A stretch of 47,867 bases of DNA from Candidatus Obscuribacterales bacterium (GCA_021732565.1 JAKFUT010000119.1:1-47867); one strand, 5' to 3'. Counted from the first letter of the stretch, positions 36,101-45,700 are shown. Translations and numbers: made by a program. Notes: a model not told the origin generated them from the sequence alone.

Positions 36101-39100
36101 GTCCAGCATTTCGGGCGGATATCCAGTGCGTTCGCTGACAATGGTTATTAAAGTACCAATCAACGCTTCGGCGTCGACAGTCGAGGCTACAGAAAATGGT
36201 GAGTTGGACTTCGATACCCCGCCATTTCCCGAACCTGCGGGTACTTCGAAGGAAGTTTGAATGCTTCCGGTTGTTGAAGATGACGAATTCGAATGTTGCA
36301 ATATCGAGGGAGAGACTGTGTGTGTGGTCGCTGGAGCGGCGGGTCCGGTACCGGGCGCATGAGCTTTCAATCCCGGTGCTTGCTTACCCTCATTTCGTCC
36401 AGAGGCCGTTTGTCCACTGTTTCTTGCAGGGACGGTTTCATGGCGGCCATTTCCGTTGGTGTTAACAACCACGTCGACTACATCGCCTGATCCGTTGCTG
36501 TGGTAATGGGAGTTACTACGTATCTTCGCTTCTTCCATGTGTCGGGCACTGAAAGAACCAGATTCGCGAGAATCACCACTTGCCCCCAGAAATGCCAACA
36601 TTACTCGTTCCTGGGTTCCGAGGAAGTTAGCCGTCATTTCCAACATGTTCTGTTGAAACTCAACCATGACTTGATCTCTATCAGTCAACGACGAATTTGA
36701 TCTGGCAGCAGGAGTTCTTGAAATTACCGAGTGCACTCCCTCTTTTCGGCTGAGCGAATGGCCCCCATTGGGAGCGACGTTTAGTCGATTATCATCGGAC
36801 TTCGCCTCATTTTTTTGCTCCTTTTGAAGCTGTGGCGCACCGTTGTTATGCCCGTTTAGAGGCGGTGGCACGTTTGCTGTTCCTGGAGCGTGGTCAGGGT
36901 TCTTCCGTGTGGCAGGGCTCACTCCAGGGGCTCCCTTCGAATTGACTCCGCTAATAGCTTCGCTAGTCGATTGTTGCAAATTACCAGCAGGACCGGTGTC
37001 CATTTTTTGCAATTCCTTCTTGCCATTGCCGCCGGCTCTGGAGGTGGTCGCCGCGGTTTTCGACGGGACGAACAGGGGCTGCTTTGCTTCGGAATGTCCG
37101 GCAGGGGAACTGACTGAGCGGGAGTTGCCGTCGCCAAGGTTAGTGTCGGTAGTCGGTGCGAAATTCTGCAACGCAGTGCCAGGGGATACACCGGTACTCG
37201 GTGCTTCTATCGATGAACCGGTTGGAGTCAGGGCGATGCGCGAACGCATGGCGACTTCCTGGTCGTTCGGCGTTCTAACCGGTGCAGCATGAATATGCCC
37301 GCTATCTGGATCGAATCGTCTTATTTGAGCGCTGTTGACGATGTAGTGTAGCCTTTTTCTGGCACCAGATGAGGTGGCAGGCTCGGAAGAATTGAACCGA
37401 CCATCGAAACGATGCGCATATAAACGTTGCTGATCAATCTCAATACCTTGTACGGCCAGCAAGGCCAGCAGGTGCAGCAACTGGGTGATGCCGTTTCGAC
37501 CGTTACGGTCAAGTGACACCGCCAGGTGAGGACGATCGGACAAAGTATCGTTAACCAAACCGGTGAGAATAGTTCCCGGTCCACACTCGACAAACACCTC
37601 GATACCTGAAGCGTAAATCTGTTCGATTTCCTTTTTGAAAGCTACGGGTTCAACCAGGTGACGAGCCAACAGTTCTGCGTATTCCTCAACATCATCAGGA
37701 TACGGTTCGGCGGTAGTGTTTGAGAACACCTTCGCCTGCGGTTTGCGAAAGTCAAGCAGGCTAAGAGCTGCATGCAGTTGATCCCGCGCAGGTTGCATGA
37801 GCGGGGAGTGGAATGCTGCCGAGACGGCAATCGCACGAGTCTTGATGCCCAGCGAATTAAGTCTGGAAATTGCACTCTCTATCGCATCGACCTCTCCTGA
37901 AATGATGCACTGGTTGGGAGAATTGATATTGGCCAGATTGATTCCCGCCAGCAACGGAAGAAGTTTGGCGACCTGCTCTTCTCCACCGGCCACAGCGGCC
38001 ATTGCGCCTTTGCATTCACCATTGGTGCGGCCCAGAATCTCTCCGCGAGTTTCAGCAATACTGAAGAGATCCGTTTCGCTCATGCTGCCGGCAGCGGCTA
38101 AGGCGACATACTCGCCGAAACTATGCCCGCCGACGACCTCCGGTCGAATACCGAAACCCTTCAATAATCGATAAGCGGCCAATCCGGCCGCAGCAACTGC
38201 AGGCTGGGCCAAACGAGTATCAGTAAGTTCATTGTGTTGCAATTGGCGTTCATCGTCAGTAAACGCCGGTGGCGGGAATACGTAAGCACTGAGTCGGCGG
38301 GGTAAACGGCTGCGCAGCACGTCATCGGCTTGTTCGAACGTCTCACGAACCTCTTTGAAAACAAGAGAGAGATCGCGTAGCATGTTGACTTGCTGCGCGC
38401 CTTGTCCCGGGAAGAGGAACGCCACGCGCGGTGCCTGCTCGGTTTCTCTTTCGGTAAAGTAAATTCCGCGCGGATCACGAAGATTCTTTTTCTTCGTATC
38501 AGCAGCGACCTGTTTTGCCTGGCTGAGTTTCAAGGCCAAGTCATCCAGTGTATGTGCCACTATACTGAGCATCATTTTTGGTGCCGAATGTACGTTCTGG
38601 TTCTTTATGAAGGTCTTGTACGCCAGTTCCGCTAAAGTTACGCGCGTAGCGTCAGGAACTGGACTCACCGGTCGGATCGATGCTTTGATAGCAGCTTCAG
38701 TCAGGCTTTCCAGAGCAGTAATATACTTGATGAGCGCGTCACGCGAAGAAGCGCGCAACACGAACAGTTCGCAGGGAAGCTTGAGGTAGGCAGATTCCTG
38801 TTTGCGCAAAGCCTGTCCCGAGTATTCCTCTAGAATCGCATGAAAATTGGTGCCACCGAAGCCGAAGGCGCTTACGCCCGCACGTCTTGGCGCTGCTGCA
38901 CTAGTTGATGAATGTATCCACGGGCGGGCTTCGGAATTTATGTAGAACGGGCTAGTTGCGAATTTACACGCAGGGTTGGGGTTCTCTACGCCGATGGTTG
39001 GAGGCAACACCTTGTGAAACAAGGACTTAGCAACCTTGATCATAGATGCCAAGCCGGCGCTGCATTTTGTATGACCAATCATGGTCTTCACCGAACCAAT

Positions 39101-42100
39101 CGCACAAGATTGCGGCTCAGCACCAGCGGCAGCAAATACATTACTGAGAGCCTCTACCTCGGCTTTGTCACCAGCCACGGTGCCCGTGCCATGAGCTTCC
39201 ACCAACTCCACTGAATCAGGTGAAATTCCGGCGTCGCGATAGGCCCGGGTAAGCGCCAGCATTTGCCCTGCCGGTCTCGGTGCCGTAAGGCTGAGATCCC
39301 TTCCATCACTTGATCCACCGATACCTCTAACGAGGGCGTAGATCCGATCGCCATCTCGTTCAGCATCAGTGAGACGTTTTAGCACCAGAACCGCAAGACC
39401 TTCACTGATAACGATACCGTCTGCAGTGGCGTCAAAGGTTCGACAACGGCCTCTGGGAGAGAGCGCATGAGTCTTACTAAAGCTCAAGAAATCTCCGGGC
39501 TGATTGTGAGTGTCCGTAGAGGCGAGCAGCACACAGTCGCTTCCACCGGCTCTCAATTCTCTAACTGCGGCATGCAAGGCCGCAAGAGAGGAGGCACAAG
39601 CGGCATCTATGCAAAAATTGACTCCACCGAGATCAAATCTGTTCGCTACGCGGCCGGCAATTACATTCCCGAGATATCCGGGAAACGAATCTTCAGTCCA
39701 TTCCGGTAAACGTTTTTCAACAATCTTGCGATACTCTTCGGGCATATCAGCCAGTGTCCAATCGAGCATCGATCGCAAGGAATAGAAAGCGGTGATTGGT
39801 CCATGTCCGGCGTTAGCCAGGAACACTGAAGTTCGTTCCTTGTTAAATCCGCGAGTATCGAACCCGGCATCGGCCAATGCTGCCCTGGTTACTTCCAGAA
39901 TTAGCAGCTGCAATGGATCAATCGAGGCCAGACTGGCAGGTGGAATGCCGTAAATCGACGGATCAAAGGGAATGTCTTGCAAGAATCCGCCCCACTTGGA
40001 GGAGATCTTGTCTCGGGCGAGGGGATCCGGATGGTACAGACGATTGGCGTCCCACTGATACTGAGGCACTTCCTCAATAGTGTCGACTTTATTCAGGATA
40101 TTTTCCCAAAAAGACTCCAAGTCATTGGCCTTGGGAAAGAGACACGACATACCGACAATGGCTATAGGTTCACCGACCGATCTTTCCACCGCTGCCACTT
40201 TAACCGGTTCATCGGCAAGGGCTCGCAATAATTCACTACCGCCCTGGCACACTAGTTCGTGCAGTTCAGCCATGGTTGTGCGTTTTTCACGTAAGGCTGC
40301 GACCTGGCCAATCATATACATTCCGTCATTCCACTGTTTCTCTTCAGAGACAGGAACGATGCCGGCACCTTGTTCAGCCCGTGCGATGCCTTTACTTGCC
40401 GTGCGAAGTCGTCCCAAGTTCATCAACTCAAGTTCCTGACGAACTTCGTTCTTGGCGCGACCGGACTCTTCCAGTTTTCGCCTGGTTTGATCAAATGTAT
40501 CTTTGTAAGGAGAGGTGAGACACCGAATAGCGTGCCCCGGACCGGTTTCGAACAACACCGTCTCCGTGCATTCGATGGCTGCCTTCTGAAACTTCTCGCA
40601 GATGGCACCATTGACCACGGCTTCTTCAGTAAACAAATACGCAGTTCCCATTAGCAATCCCAGCTTGACTCCCTGTTGAGCAAGCGGAGCTGCCAATCCT
40701 GCCACCATTGCCGCAGACAAATCGTCGTGAATACCCCCGGCAAAGACAACGTCGAATGAAGCCGCATCGTTGGTCTTTTTCACAGCTTTGAGGAGCACGT
40801 CAATCATTTGCTCCCAGAGGACGAAGCTTGATCTTGGCCCCACGTGGCCGCCACACTCGCGTCCTTCGAAAATGAATCGACGGCAACCTGACTCAATAAA
40901 TGATTCAAGCAATAAAGGAGATGGAACATGCAAATAGGTACGAATACCTAACTGCTCCAATTCTGCAGACTGATCGGGCCGACCGCCGGCAATTAGAGCA
41001 AAGGGAGGCCGGAATTTTTCAATTACTGCCATCTGTTCCTGTCGCAGTTGATGAGGAACGAATCCCAGGATACCGACTCCCCAAGATGAGCCCTCAAGCG
41101 CTTTGGATGTTTTCTTCAGTAATTGTTCAACTTCTTCTCCCCGCATGAGAGCCAGCGCGAGAAATGGCAGGGCACCATTGGTAAAAACGGCTCGGGCAAA
41201 TTCAGCCGTGTCGCTTACTCGAGTCATCGCCCCTTGAAGGAGAGGATATCGAGTTGCGTTTGCCACCGCCAGCGGTGCCCCTGCGGAGAATGGTTGCAGC
41301 CGAGCTGCGCTGCGACAGTGTTCTTCCACCGCGACACGCATACTTGAAAATACACCGGCCACAGAGACATATTTTTCCGCAAATCGAGCGGCAAAGGCGC
41401 CTTCTTGTCCAAGTGGCAACACATCTGCCGATGCACCGGTTTGATAATTCTGTTGAGAAATGGTGGAATAAACAAATTCTCTATTATCGATTCCTGAAGA
41501 AGTCTCGCTTTGACCTGCTGTATCCATCCGCGTTTGGAACGCCAGCGCTCGGGGAGATCCTGTGCGCAGACGAACACGATATTGCTCACGTGTTCCGATA
41601 TGAAGACAAACGGTTTCTGTTCCATCAAGCCGGGCGACAAACTCACGGTCGACGGGGCCAAGTGGTGACTCGCGGGTAAGCAGCAACTGGGCATCAAGGA
41701 CAACACCGCGTGCGCCGCCAACATATGCGGCAGCGGCAGTATGAACACCGATGCCACCGCGCAACCAGATTGGAATCTGCAGCTCACGCTTGCAGCGCTG
41801 CAGAAGTATTGCGCTGGTCTCTTCACCGACTCTACCGCCGGCTTCGTTTCCTTTCACAATAACAACATCCGCCCCTGCTGCCTCGGCCATAGTTGCTTCG
41901 GCCACGGAGATAACCTCACAAAATACGGCAACATTGTGAAGATGCAATAATGAGACCGCCCGCTGCAACGAATCGAGAGCGAATTCTTTTCTGCCGGCGC
42001 AAAGCACACCGACATTACTTGCTGGAGCTAGCTTATTGCTGGCGAGTAGTTCGAATATCGACGTCAATTCGTCTATCTGGTCGATACCACATCTAATACC

Positions 42101-42292
42101 GCAGCGTCCACCGGCGCTCTGCCTGAGCATTTTTCGGGAGCCGGCTACCGCCGACGCCTGATCCAGGAATTCGACATCGTAAACACCGATGCCGTTGGCT
42201 CGTGCCGCCGCAATGGCTATGGTCGGATTCTCAGCCGCATCAATCCCGAAAATCGGGTGGAGCGCCATAATCCCAAATTCAGCGATCTCCAC
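33137..42292 (-). CDS. PUFA/HGL-type polyketide synthase: NMO-NMO-KS-AT-ACP-KR-DH
   Basis: This 3,051-residue megasynthase has the following order. Two nitronate-monooxygenase-like flavin barrels come first, about 1-250 (VIVKGNEAGGRVGEE, IPIWLRGGIG) and 345-620 (LLQGAMTRVSDTAEFA, FEGRECGGHVGPRS), like the PfaD enoyl reductase. Next is KS about 706-1150 (EPIAIVGMSCLFP, DAACASS with C899, EAHGTGT, GHTKCSAG). AT is about 1290-1580 (FPGQGAQ, GGHSFGE with S1391). A low-complexity linker contains FQQNMLEMTANFLGTQERVM. A single ACP has DLGIDSIKR (S2077). KR is about 2420-2680 (VTGGARGIT, Y2613 in ADYVAANEV). DH is about 2760-3040 (DHTIDGIAVLP with H2776; DPILLDSAM). All centres look intact. It should elongate a long acyl chain iteratively with full or partial reduction. 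GTG 42292 is supported by GGAAAGGA. No thioesterase is present. Confidence 0.93.
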   Translation of the reverse strand: MEIAEFGIMALHPIFGIDAAENPTIAIAAARANGIGVYDVEFLDQASAVAGSRKMLRQSAGGRCGIRCGIDQIDELTSIFELLASNKLAPASNVGVLCAGRKEFALDSLQRAVSLLHLHNVAVFCEVISVAEATMAEAAGADVVIVKGNEAGGRVGEETSAILLQRCKRELQIPIWLRGGIGVHTAAAAYVGGARGVVLDAQLLLTRESPLGPVDREFVARLDGTETVCLHIGTREQYRVRLRTGSPRALAFQTRMDTAGQSETSSGIDNREFVYSTISQQNYQTGASADVLPLGQEGAFAARFAEKYVSVAGVFSSMRVAVEEHCRSAARLQPFSAGAPLAVANATRYPLLQGAMTRVSDTAEFARAVFTNGALPFLALALMRGEEVEQLLKKTSKALEGSSWGVGILGFVPHQLRQEQMAVIEKFRPPFALIAGGRPDQSAELEQLGIRTYLHVPSPLLLESFIESGCRRFIFEGRECGGHVGPRSSFVLWEQMIDVLLKAVKKTNDAASFDVVFAGGIHDDLSAAMVAGLAAPLAQQGVKLGLLMGTAYLFTEEAVVNGAICEKFQKAAIECTETVLFETGPGHAIRCLTSPYKDTFDQTRRKLEESGRAKNEVRQELELMNLGRLRTASKGIARAEQGAGIVPVSEEKQWNDGMYMIGQVAALREKRTTMAELHELVCQGGSELLRALADEPVKVAAVERSVGEPIAIVGMSCLFPKANDLESFWENILNKVDTIEEVPQYQWDANRLYHPDPLARDKISSKWGGFLQDIPFDPSIYGIPPASLASIDPLQLLILEVTRAALADAGFDTRGFNKERTSVFLANAGHGPITAFYSLRSMLDWTLADMPEEYRKIVEKRLPEWTEDSFPGYLGNVIAGRVANRFDLGGVNFCIDAACASSLAALHAAVRELRAGGSDCVLLASTDTHNQPGDFLSFSKTHALSPRGRCRTFDATADGIVISEGLAVLVLKRLTDAERDGDRIYALVRGIGGSSDGRDLSLTAPRPAGQMLALTRAYRDAGISPDSVELVEAHGTGTVAGDKAEVEALSNVFAAAGAEPQSCAIGSVKTMIGHTKCSAGLASMIKVAKSLFHKVLPPTIGVENPNPACKFATSPFYINSEARPWIHSSTSAAAPRRAGVSAFGFGGTNFHAILEEYSGQALRKQESAYLKLPCELFVLRASSRDALIKYITALESLTEAAIKASIRPVSPVPDATRVTLAELAYKTFIKNQNVHSAPKMMLSIVAHTLDDLALKLSQAKQVAADTKKKNLRDPRGIYFTERETEQAPRVAFLFPGQGAQQVNMLRDLSLVFKEVRETFEQADDVLRSRLPRRLSAYVFPPPAFTDDERQLQHNELTDTRLAQPAVAAAGLAAYRLLKGFGIRPEVVGGHSFGEYVALAAAGSMSETDLFSIAETRGEILGRTNGECKGAMAAVAGGEEQVAKLLPLLAGINLANINSPNQCIISGEVDAIESAISRLNSLGIKTRAIAVSAAFHSPLMQPARDQLHAALSLLDFRKPQAKVFSNTTAEPYPDDVEEYAELLARHLVEPVAFKKEIEQIYASGIEVFVECGPGTILTGLVNDTLSDRPHLAVSLDRNGRNGITQLLHLLALLAVQGIEIDQQRLYAHRFDGRFNSSEPATSSGARKRLHYIVNSAQIRRFDPDSGHIHAAPVRTPNDQEVAMRSRIALTPTGSSIEAPSTGVSPGTALQNFAPTTDTNLGDGNSRSVSSPAGHSEAKQPLFVPSKTAATTSRAGGNGKKELQKMDTGPAGNLQQSTSEAISGVNSKGAPGVSPATRKNPDHAPGTANVPPPLNGHNNGAPQLQKEQKNEAKSDDNRLNVAPNGGHSLSRKEGVHSVISRTPAARSNSSLTDRDQVMVEFQQNMLEMTANFLGTQERVMLAFLGASGDSRESGSFSARHMEEAKIRSNSHYHSNGSGDVVDVVVNTNGNGRHETVPARNSGQTASGRNEGKQAPGLKAHAPGTGPAAPATTHTVSPSILQHSNSSSSTTGSIQTSFEVPAGSGNGGVSKSNSPFSVASTVDAEALIGTLITIVSERTGYPPEMLDPELDLEADLGIDSIKRVEILNNFRKILPDDRQKNLEEGIEKLAGTKTLQGIMEWIRNDLLSTSRPVVEASPSGAGAAPLEKMPERLSPSVPDKVSPPPKTSYVARAVLRSVELPALPAAKLANSFYVVAGQESELADLVCANLRKGGFRTLRLIDTPQAEITHDGHSIHVDLCNFEKTKTALAEITSAGENSVAFLHFSAEHKLEQTQHETSPLFSFDPRVEEAARRSVYGLFVSSKALHAVLPAESSWRWLAVTTGDGTYGVEEPFAQPILAGIGGLAKTVAREWPAVKSKVVQVCPSEPASELVRLIEAELCAEDNRVEIGYRDGVRRGLEVVPAPLYTNGGDPLKMDLDRSSVVLVTGGARGITADLTYSLAKDYKPTLVILGRGERPRTADPVWAEGLTGAAELKSAIMGEFKRSGKPVNVPAVEAVYRDLLKDREIRHNLERLEKAGATVQYYALDVRKGNELAGLIDRLYDMFGKIDAVIHGAGVIEDAFIKDKSLESFDRVFRTKVDSALVLSRKLQLESLKYFVLFSSVVGRTGNAGQADYVAANEVLNKLAGTLQQKCAGRVVSIGWGPWRAGMARPELETMFAKYGWAMIEVADGVTNFRQEFAYGSPGDVEILLVGKPVTPSEPAPDTAGGTVTRTSSNSTSNNAAEPQQVIRSLVKAVTRDVPALSGARLQSGRIVQCSTSSLEMNLTLDSEVDVYLKDHTIDGIAVLPMAISAELFAEAACIFRPGMRLLKLEQLQIPCGIVFDTGAQEVILRAVEDHTTADGAVLQLTLSSAKNKNRTCFKCRAVMVRDGSETQLRPPAVFPAHFEVPVAKDPLSQLPDAEYIYRNWMFHGKLFQGIETVDTMGRDLVVGRLGTSPISDCLKIEGVLPWTLDPILLDSAMQMGGIWSRQYFGITALPTGFRALWNLAPREGETFNVIVRIPAGLGGNELICDLAVYDHTGTMVLLMEGLTGVGNKDLNRLASQQQGKPLRSIP

Positions 42293-42403
42293 GAATTCCT
42301 TTCCCCCTTCTGCTCAATCGGGACAACCGATCTCACAGCTAACGAACAATCTCACACATTCGACGTGTGGCAACACCCTGGGATGCCTGTAGTAATCAGC
42401 CTA

Positions 42404-42409
42404 ATTATA
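42404..42409 (-). promoter_or_regulatory. Possible -10 element of the synthase operon
   Basis: A perfect TATAAT on the minus strand lies 112 bases upstream of GTG 42292. No good -35 matches at 16-18 bases, so this is weak. If used, the leader would be about 105 nucleotides long. Confidence 0.3.
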
Positions 42410-42489
42410 TAGCTCAAAAAGCGCGAAACCCTTTGAAGGCTCTCACCAATCCGAGAGATAGCCAACGGCAATATTGTTTAATGACAACT

Positions 42490-43695
42490 TTAAACCACGA
42501 CGGTTTCGGTGGGGCTGCGCAACTCATACGTGACCCCTCGCCACTGAATACGGTTGGTGCACGTGGAATACAGCGTCATCCACGGCAATGCTATATGCGC
42601 CAGAGGTATAGCCATGCAAAATTTCCAAAAAGCGCCCGCAATTTGCTGACTGCGGTCGCTTAGGACTCTCTCCCATAAGGATTGTCCCTGCAACAGAAAG
42701 AAGAATTCCACCGGAAAGACTGTGAGTCCTGCCAAGACAGATTGAAGATGAATGTTTTCTCTCGTTACAAGATATCCTGCAATTGAAACAAACATACAAA
42801 CTAGCCAGAACCCCATGATGCCGGCGCGAAAGATCGCACGACGCCAAAGGGCGGGATAATAAACCTTAGTTAAGATTAGTTGTCTGTTCATCCACTCGGT
42901 GACTTCCGCCCAATCACCATCGCCATAGTGCGCGACCAGACACTGCGGCACAAAGTGCACCTTCAGCCCTATGTCTTTTATCGCCGTGGTTAACGAAAGA
43001 TCATCATCTGCGGCTCTGTCCCAGTGATTGAGGACACCTGCCCGTTCAAACACGTCTCGTTTGATTGCCATCGCTCCCCCCCATGCAAATGCATGAGTCG
43101 GGCTGGCCAATTCCCAGGCTGACATTCGGTTCCAGAGAGAGCGCAAGAGACTAGCGGCACCTCCCTTCTCCGGGATATAGAAACGATATCCGGTGGTTAC
43201 TCCCACTGACGGGTTATCCAATCTTCCTACTAGATAACGTATGAAATCACGTCGAGCAATTACATCTGAGTCCACAAAAGCGATCGCTTCGCTGTCGGGT
43301 GATAATTGCTTGAGCGCTGCAAGTTGGTTGTTGAGTTTCTGTGCGCGAACCGGGTTTATTCCCGCTATCACCACTTGTGTTGAAATGCGGTGTTCTTCCT
43401 CTGAAATCCTCTTCAATATAGGAAATGCCGGATCCGTTTCTGAGGCCACCGCGAATAGAACCTCAAAACCTGGCTGCCCTTCAATGTCGTAATCTTGATC
43501 GAGCAATTTTTTCACGTTATCGACGAAGCCATGATCGATTCCCTTGCAGGGAAGAATCACCGAAAGCCTTGGTCGATATAGCGGCTCGCCCACAGCCATT
43601 TCTTTTTGAACATATCGATACATGCGATTGAAGGCAACGAACTGCGACAAGCAAACTGCCACCGTAATGAACGCCAGGCTGGCAACAATGAACAT
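42490..43695 (-). CDS. Membrane glycosyltransferase, GT2/GT21-like
   Basis: This 401-residue enzyme should transfer a sugar from a nucleotide donor to a lipid at the membrane. An N-terminal membrane helix (FIVASLAFITVAVCLSQFVA) precedes a GT-A domain: LSVILPCKGIDHGF, FEVLFAVAS, AIAFVDSDVIAR (DxD-type metal site), WGGAMAIKRDVFE, AADDDLSLT (acceptor/base region), then about three C-terminal helices (GIMGFWLVCMFVSIAGYLV, LAGLTVFPVEFFFLLQ, CMAIPLAHIALPWMTLY). This layout matches ceramide-glucosyltransferase-like GTs. ATG 43695 is chosen for its CGGAG at eight bases; ATG 43722 is also open. It lies directly upstream of the synthase on the same strand, which suggests it glycosylates the synthase product. 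Confidence 0.88.
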   Translation of the reverse strand: MFIVASLAFITVAVCLSQFVAFNRMYRYVQKEMAVGEPLYRPRLSVILPCKGIDHGFVDNVKKLLDQDYDIEGQPGFEVLFAVASETDPAFPILKRISEEEHRISTQVVIAGINPVRAQKLNNQLAALKQLSPDSEAIAFVDSDVIARRDFIRYLVGRLDNPSVGVTTGYRFYIPEKGGAASLLRSLWNRMSAWELASPTHAFAWGGAMAIKRDVFERAGVLNHWDRAADDDLSLTTAIKDIGLKVHFVPQCLVAHYGDGDWAEVTEWMNRQLILTKVYYPALWRRAIFRAGIMGFWLVCMFVSIAGYLVTRENIHLQSVLAGLTVFPVEFFFLLQGQSLWERVLSDRSQQIAGAFWKFCMAIPLAHIALPWMTLYSTCTNRIQWRGVTYELRSPTETVVV

Positions 43696-43959
43696 CGCGC
43701 TTGCTCCGTTTCCGCTGGGCATCCGGTGCAGTGCTCAGGATGCTTCAAAGAGGACTAAGAGTATAATGCAGGGGCGGGCGTGTCTAGCCGTGTGGCGAGA
43801 AAGTCCCGGTAAGATTAAGCGAACATAACACCATTGTTTATCGTACTGGCAGGTATTCTACAATCACTTGTAATCTACCGGTGGTTCTTCCAAGACGCAG
43901 GTGCCTCACCTGCCTGACTTCAGAATCCTTAAGTTCCGTAACCGTCGCAGTCTGGTCTA

Positions 43960-45699
43960 ATGCGTTTTTTAGCCGTCATTTCGCGTCAAATCACCACAAT
44001 GATACGTCAACTAATCTATAAAGCTTTTAGCCATCTTGGTTCTTCCGAGATTCGGGCGCTAGAGCGCGATACACTCGATCCCGAAGGTGCGCAGCGGCGA
44101 AAACTCAAAGACATTTTGCAACGAAATGCGCGGACGAAATATGGAATCGATAGAGACTTTGCGCACATAGATGATCCCGAAACATATAGACATCGTGTTC
44201 CAATCAATGACTATGATAGCTTGAGCCCCTGGATCAACCGTATGCTTTGTGGCGAACAGAACGTGCTGACGGCGCGTGAGCCCTTTATGTACGCGACTAC
44301 AAGCGGCACCACCGGTTCGCAAAAATTCATCCCGGTGAACGAAGACTATATAAAGGAATTTCGTCACGCTTCCGTGGCTTCTGGATATTTCACGCTACAA
44401 CACCACCCTCGCATCGATCGAGGAGTGACTCTCACAGTATTCTCTCCCGCTGTTGAAGGCACCACTGCCGGTGGTACGCCATTTGGCGCCATTTCCGGGG
44501 GGCTTTACTTGCGTGAGCCTTCTCTCGTAAAAAAATTCATTGCGCCGATACCATATTCGATCTATCTCATTCGTGACTATGAAAGTAAGTACTACGCATT
44601 GCTGCGAGTAGCATTAATGCTCCCGATTACGTGTTTCTATACGCTTAATCCCAGTACCATAACCATACTAGTAAGACGACTACATAAGTATGCCCCGCAG
44701 CTTATCGCAGACATTGAAAGGGGAAGTATATCGACGCCGACGGCGCTTGACGCTGAGACCCTGAAGGAGCTCGCTCCATTCATTCGTCCGGATAGGAAAC
44801 GGGCGGAGCAGCTCCAAAGGTTATTGGATACAGGGGCTTTTCAGCCTTATCGGCTATGGCCGGACCTTCAGGTGGTGTGCTGCTGGACCAAAGCTGCGGC
44901 TGCGTTTTACCTTTCTGACTTTAATGAGTTCTTTGCTCAGACTCCGGTGTGTGATATCAGTTACGGAGCCAGCGAGGGAAGGGGCAGTATCTCACTTGGA
45001 GATGGAAGGCAACTACTTTCCCTGCGTTCGCATTTCTTTGAATTCATTCCCGAAGATGAAATCGATCTGGCCGAACCCACTGTGCTTCTAGCGCATGAGC
45101 TTGAGGTCGGTCGTAACTACTATATTTTGTTCACTACATCAGCAGGATTGTACAGATACCACATCAACGATGTAATTCGCGTAACAGGCAAGTACAATCG
45201 CACGCCATTGATTGAGTTTCAATATAAAGGCGGGAATGTCTGTTCATTCACAGGCGAGAAACTGACCGAGTTGCATGTGACAAACGCAATGTCTGCAACG
45301 CTATCCCAGTTGGGTTTGCGGTGCCGCTATTTCACGTTATTGCCAGAGTTTCGACCTTTGCCACACTACAGATTGCTCTTTGAGGCAGAGGAATCGACGG
45401 CTGCAGAGACGTTGCACAATCGCCTTGCTGAGACTTTCGATAGTGCATTGTGCAGGGCTAACATCGAGTATGCAGCAAAGAGGGAATCGCAACGTCTTGC
45501 ACCGATTGAGCTTGCCATGGTTCGCACTGGAACTTACGACGCCTTGCGGCGCAAAGTCTCCGCTTCGGGTGTGGCGGACGCGCAGTTCAAACCAAGCCAT
45601 CTCAATCCCAAGGACGATATTCGTGAGTTTTTTGAGCAGAATGTGGTTGAGTCGAAGTTCAGCGCTTCTCCTATCGACGCCCCTTGCTCCGCCTCCTAA
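43960..45699 (+). CDS. GH3-family acyl-adenylating enzyme
   Basis: This 579-residue protein is a full-length GH3 protein of the ANL-like adenylating superfamily. Plant members join acyl acids such as auxin or jasmonate to amino acids via an acyl-AMP. ATP-binding motifs are present: YATTSGTTGSQKF (111-123), YGASEGRGS near 338, and LYRYHINDVIRVTGKY near 400. EFQYKGGNVCSFTGEKLTE matches the C-terminal hinge. There is no signal peptide; the N-terminal MRFLAVISRQ may be leader-like or untranslated, since ATG 43999 is also possible and neither has a clear ribosome site. It is divergent from the glycosyltransferase and synthase genes. A role in activating or conjugating the lipid product is inferred. 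Confidence 0.92.
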   Translation: MRFLAVISRQITTMIRQLIYKAFSHLGSSEIRALERDTLDPEGAQRRKLKDILQRNARTKYGIDRDFAHIDDPETYRHRVPINDYDSLSPWINRMLCGEQNVLTAREPFMYATTSGTTGSQKFIPVNEDYIKEFRHASVASGYFTLQHHPRIDRGVTLTVFSPAVEGTTAGGTPFGAISGGLYLREPSLVKKFIAPIPYSIYLIRDYESKYYALLRVALMLPITCFYTLNPSTITILVRRLHKYAPQLIADIERGSISTPTALDAETLKELAPFIRPDRKRAEQLQRLLDTGAFQPYRLWPDLQVVCCWTKAAAAFYLSDFNEFFAQTPVCDISYGASEGRGSISLGDGRQLLSLRSHFFEFIPEDEIDLAEPTVLLAHELEVGRNYYILFTTSAGLYRYHINDVIRVTGKYNRTPLIEFQYKGGNVCSFTGEKLTELHVTNAMSATLSQLGLRCRYFTLLPEFRPLPHYRLLFEAEESTAAETLHNRLAETFDSALCRANIEYAAKRESQRLAPIELAMVRTGTYDALRRKVSASGVADAQFKPSHLNPKDDIREFFEQNVVESKFSASPIDAPCSAS

Positions 45700-45700
45700 C

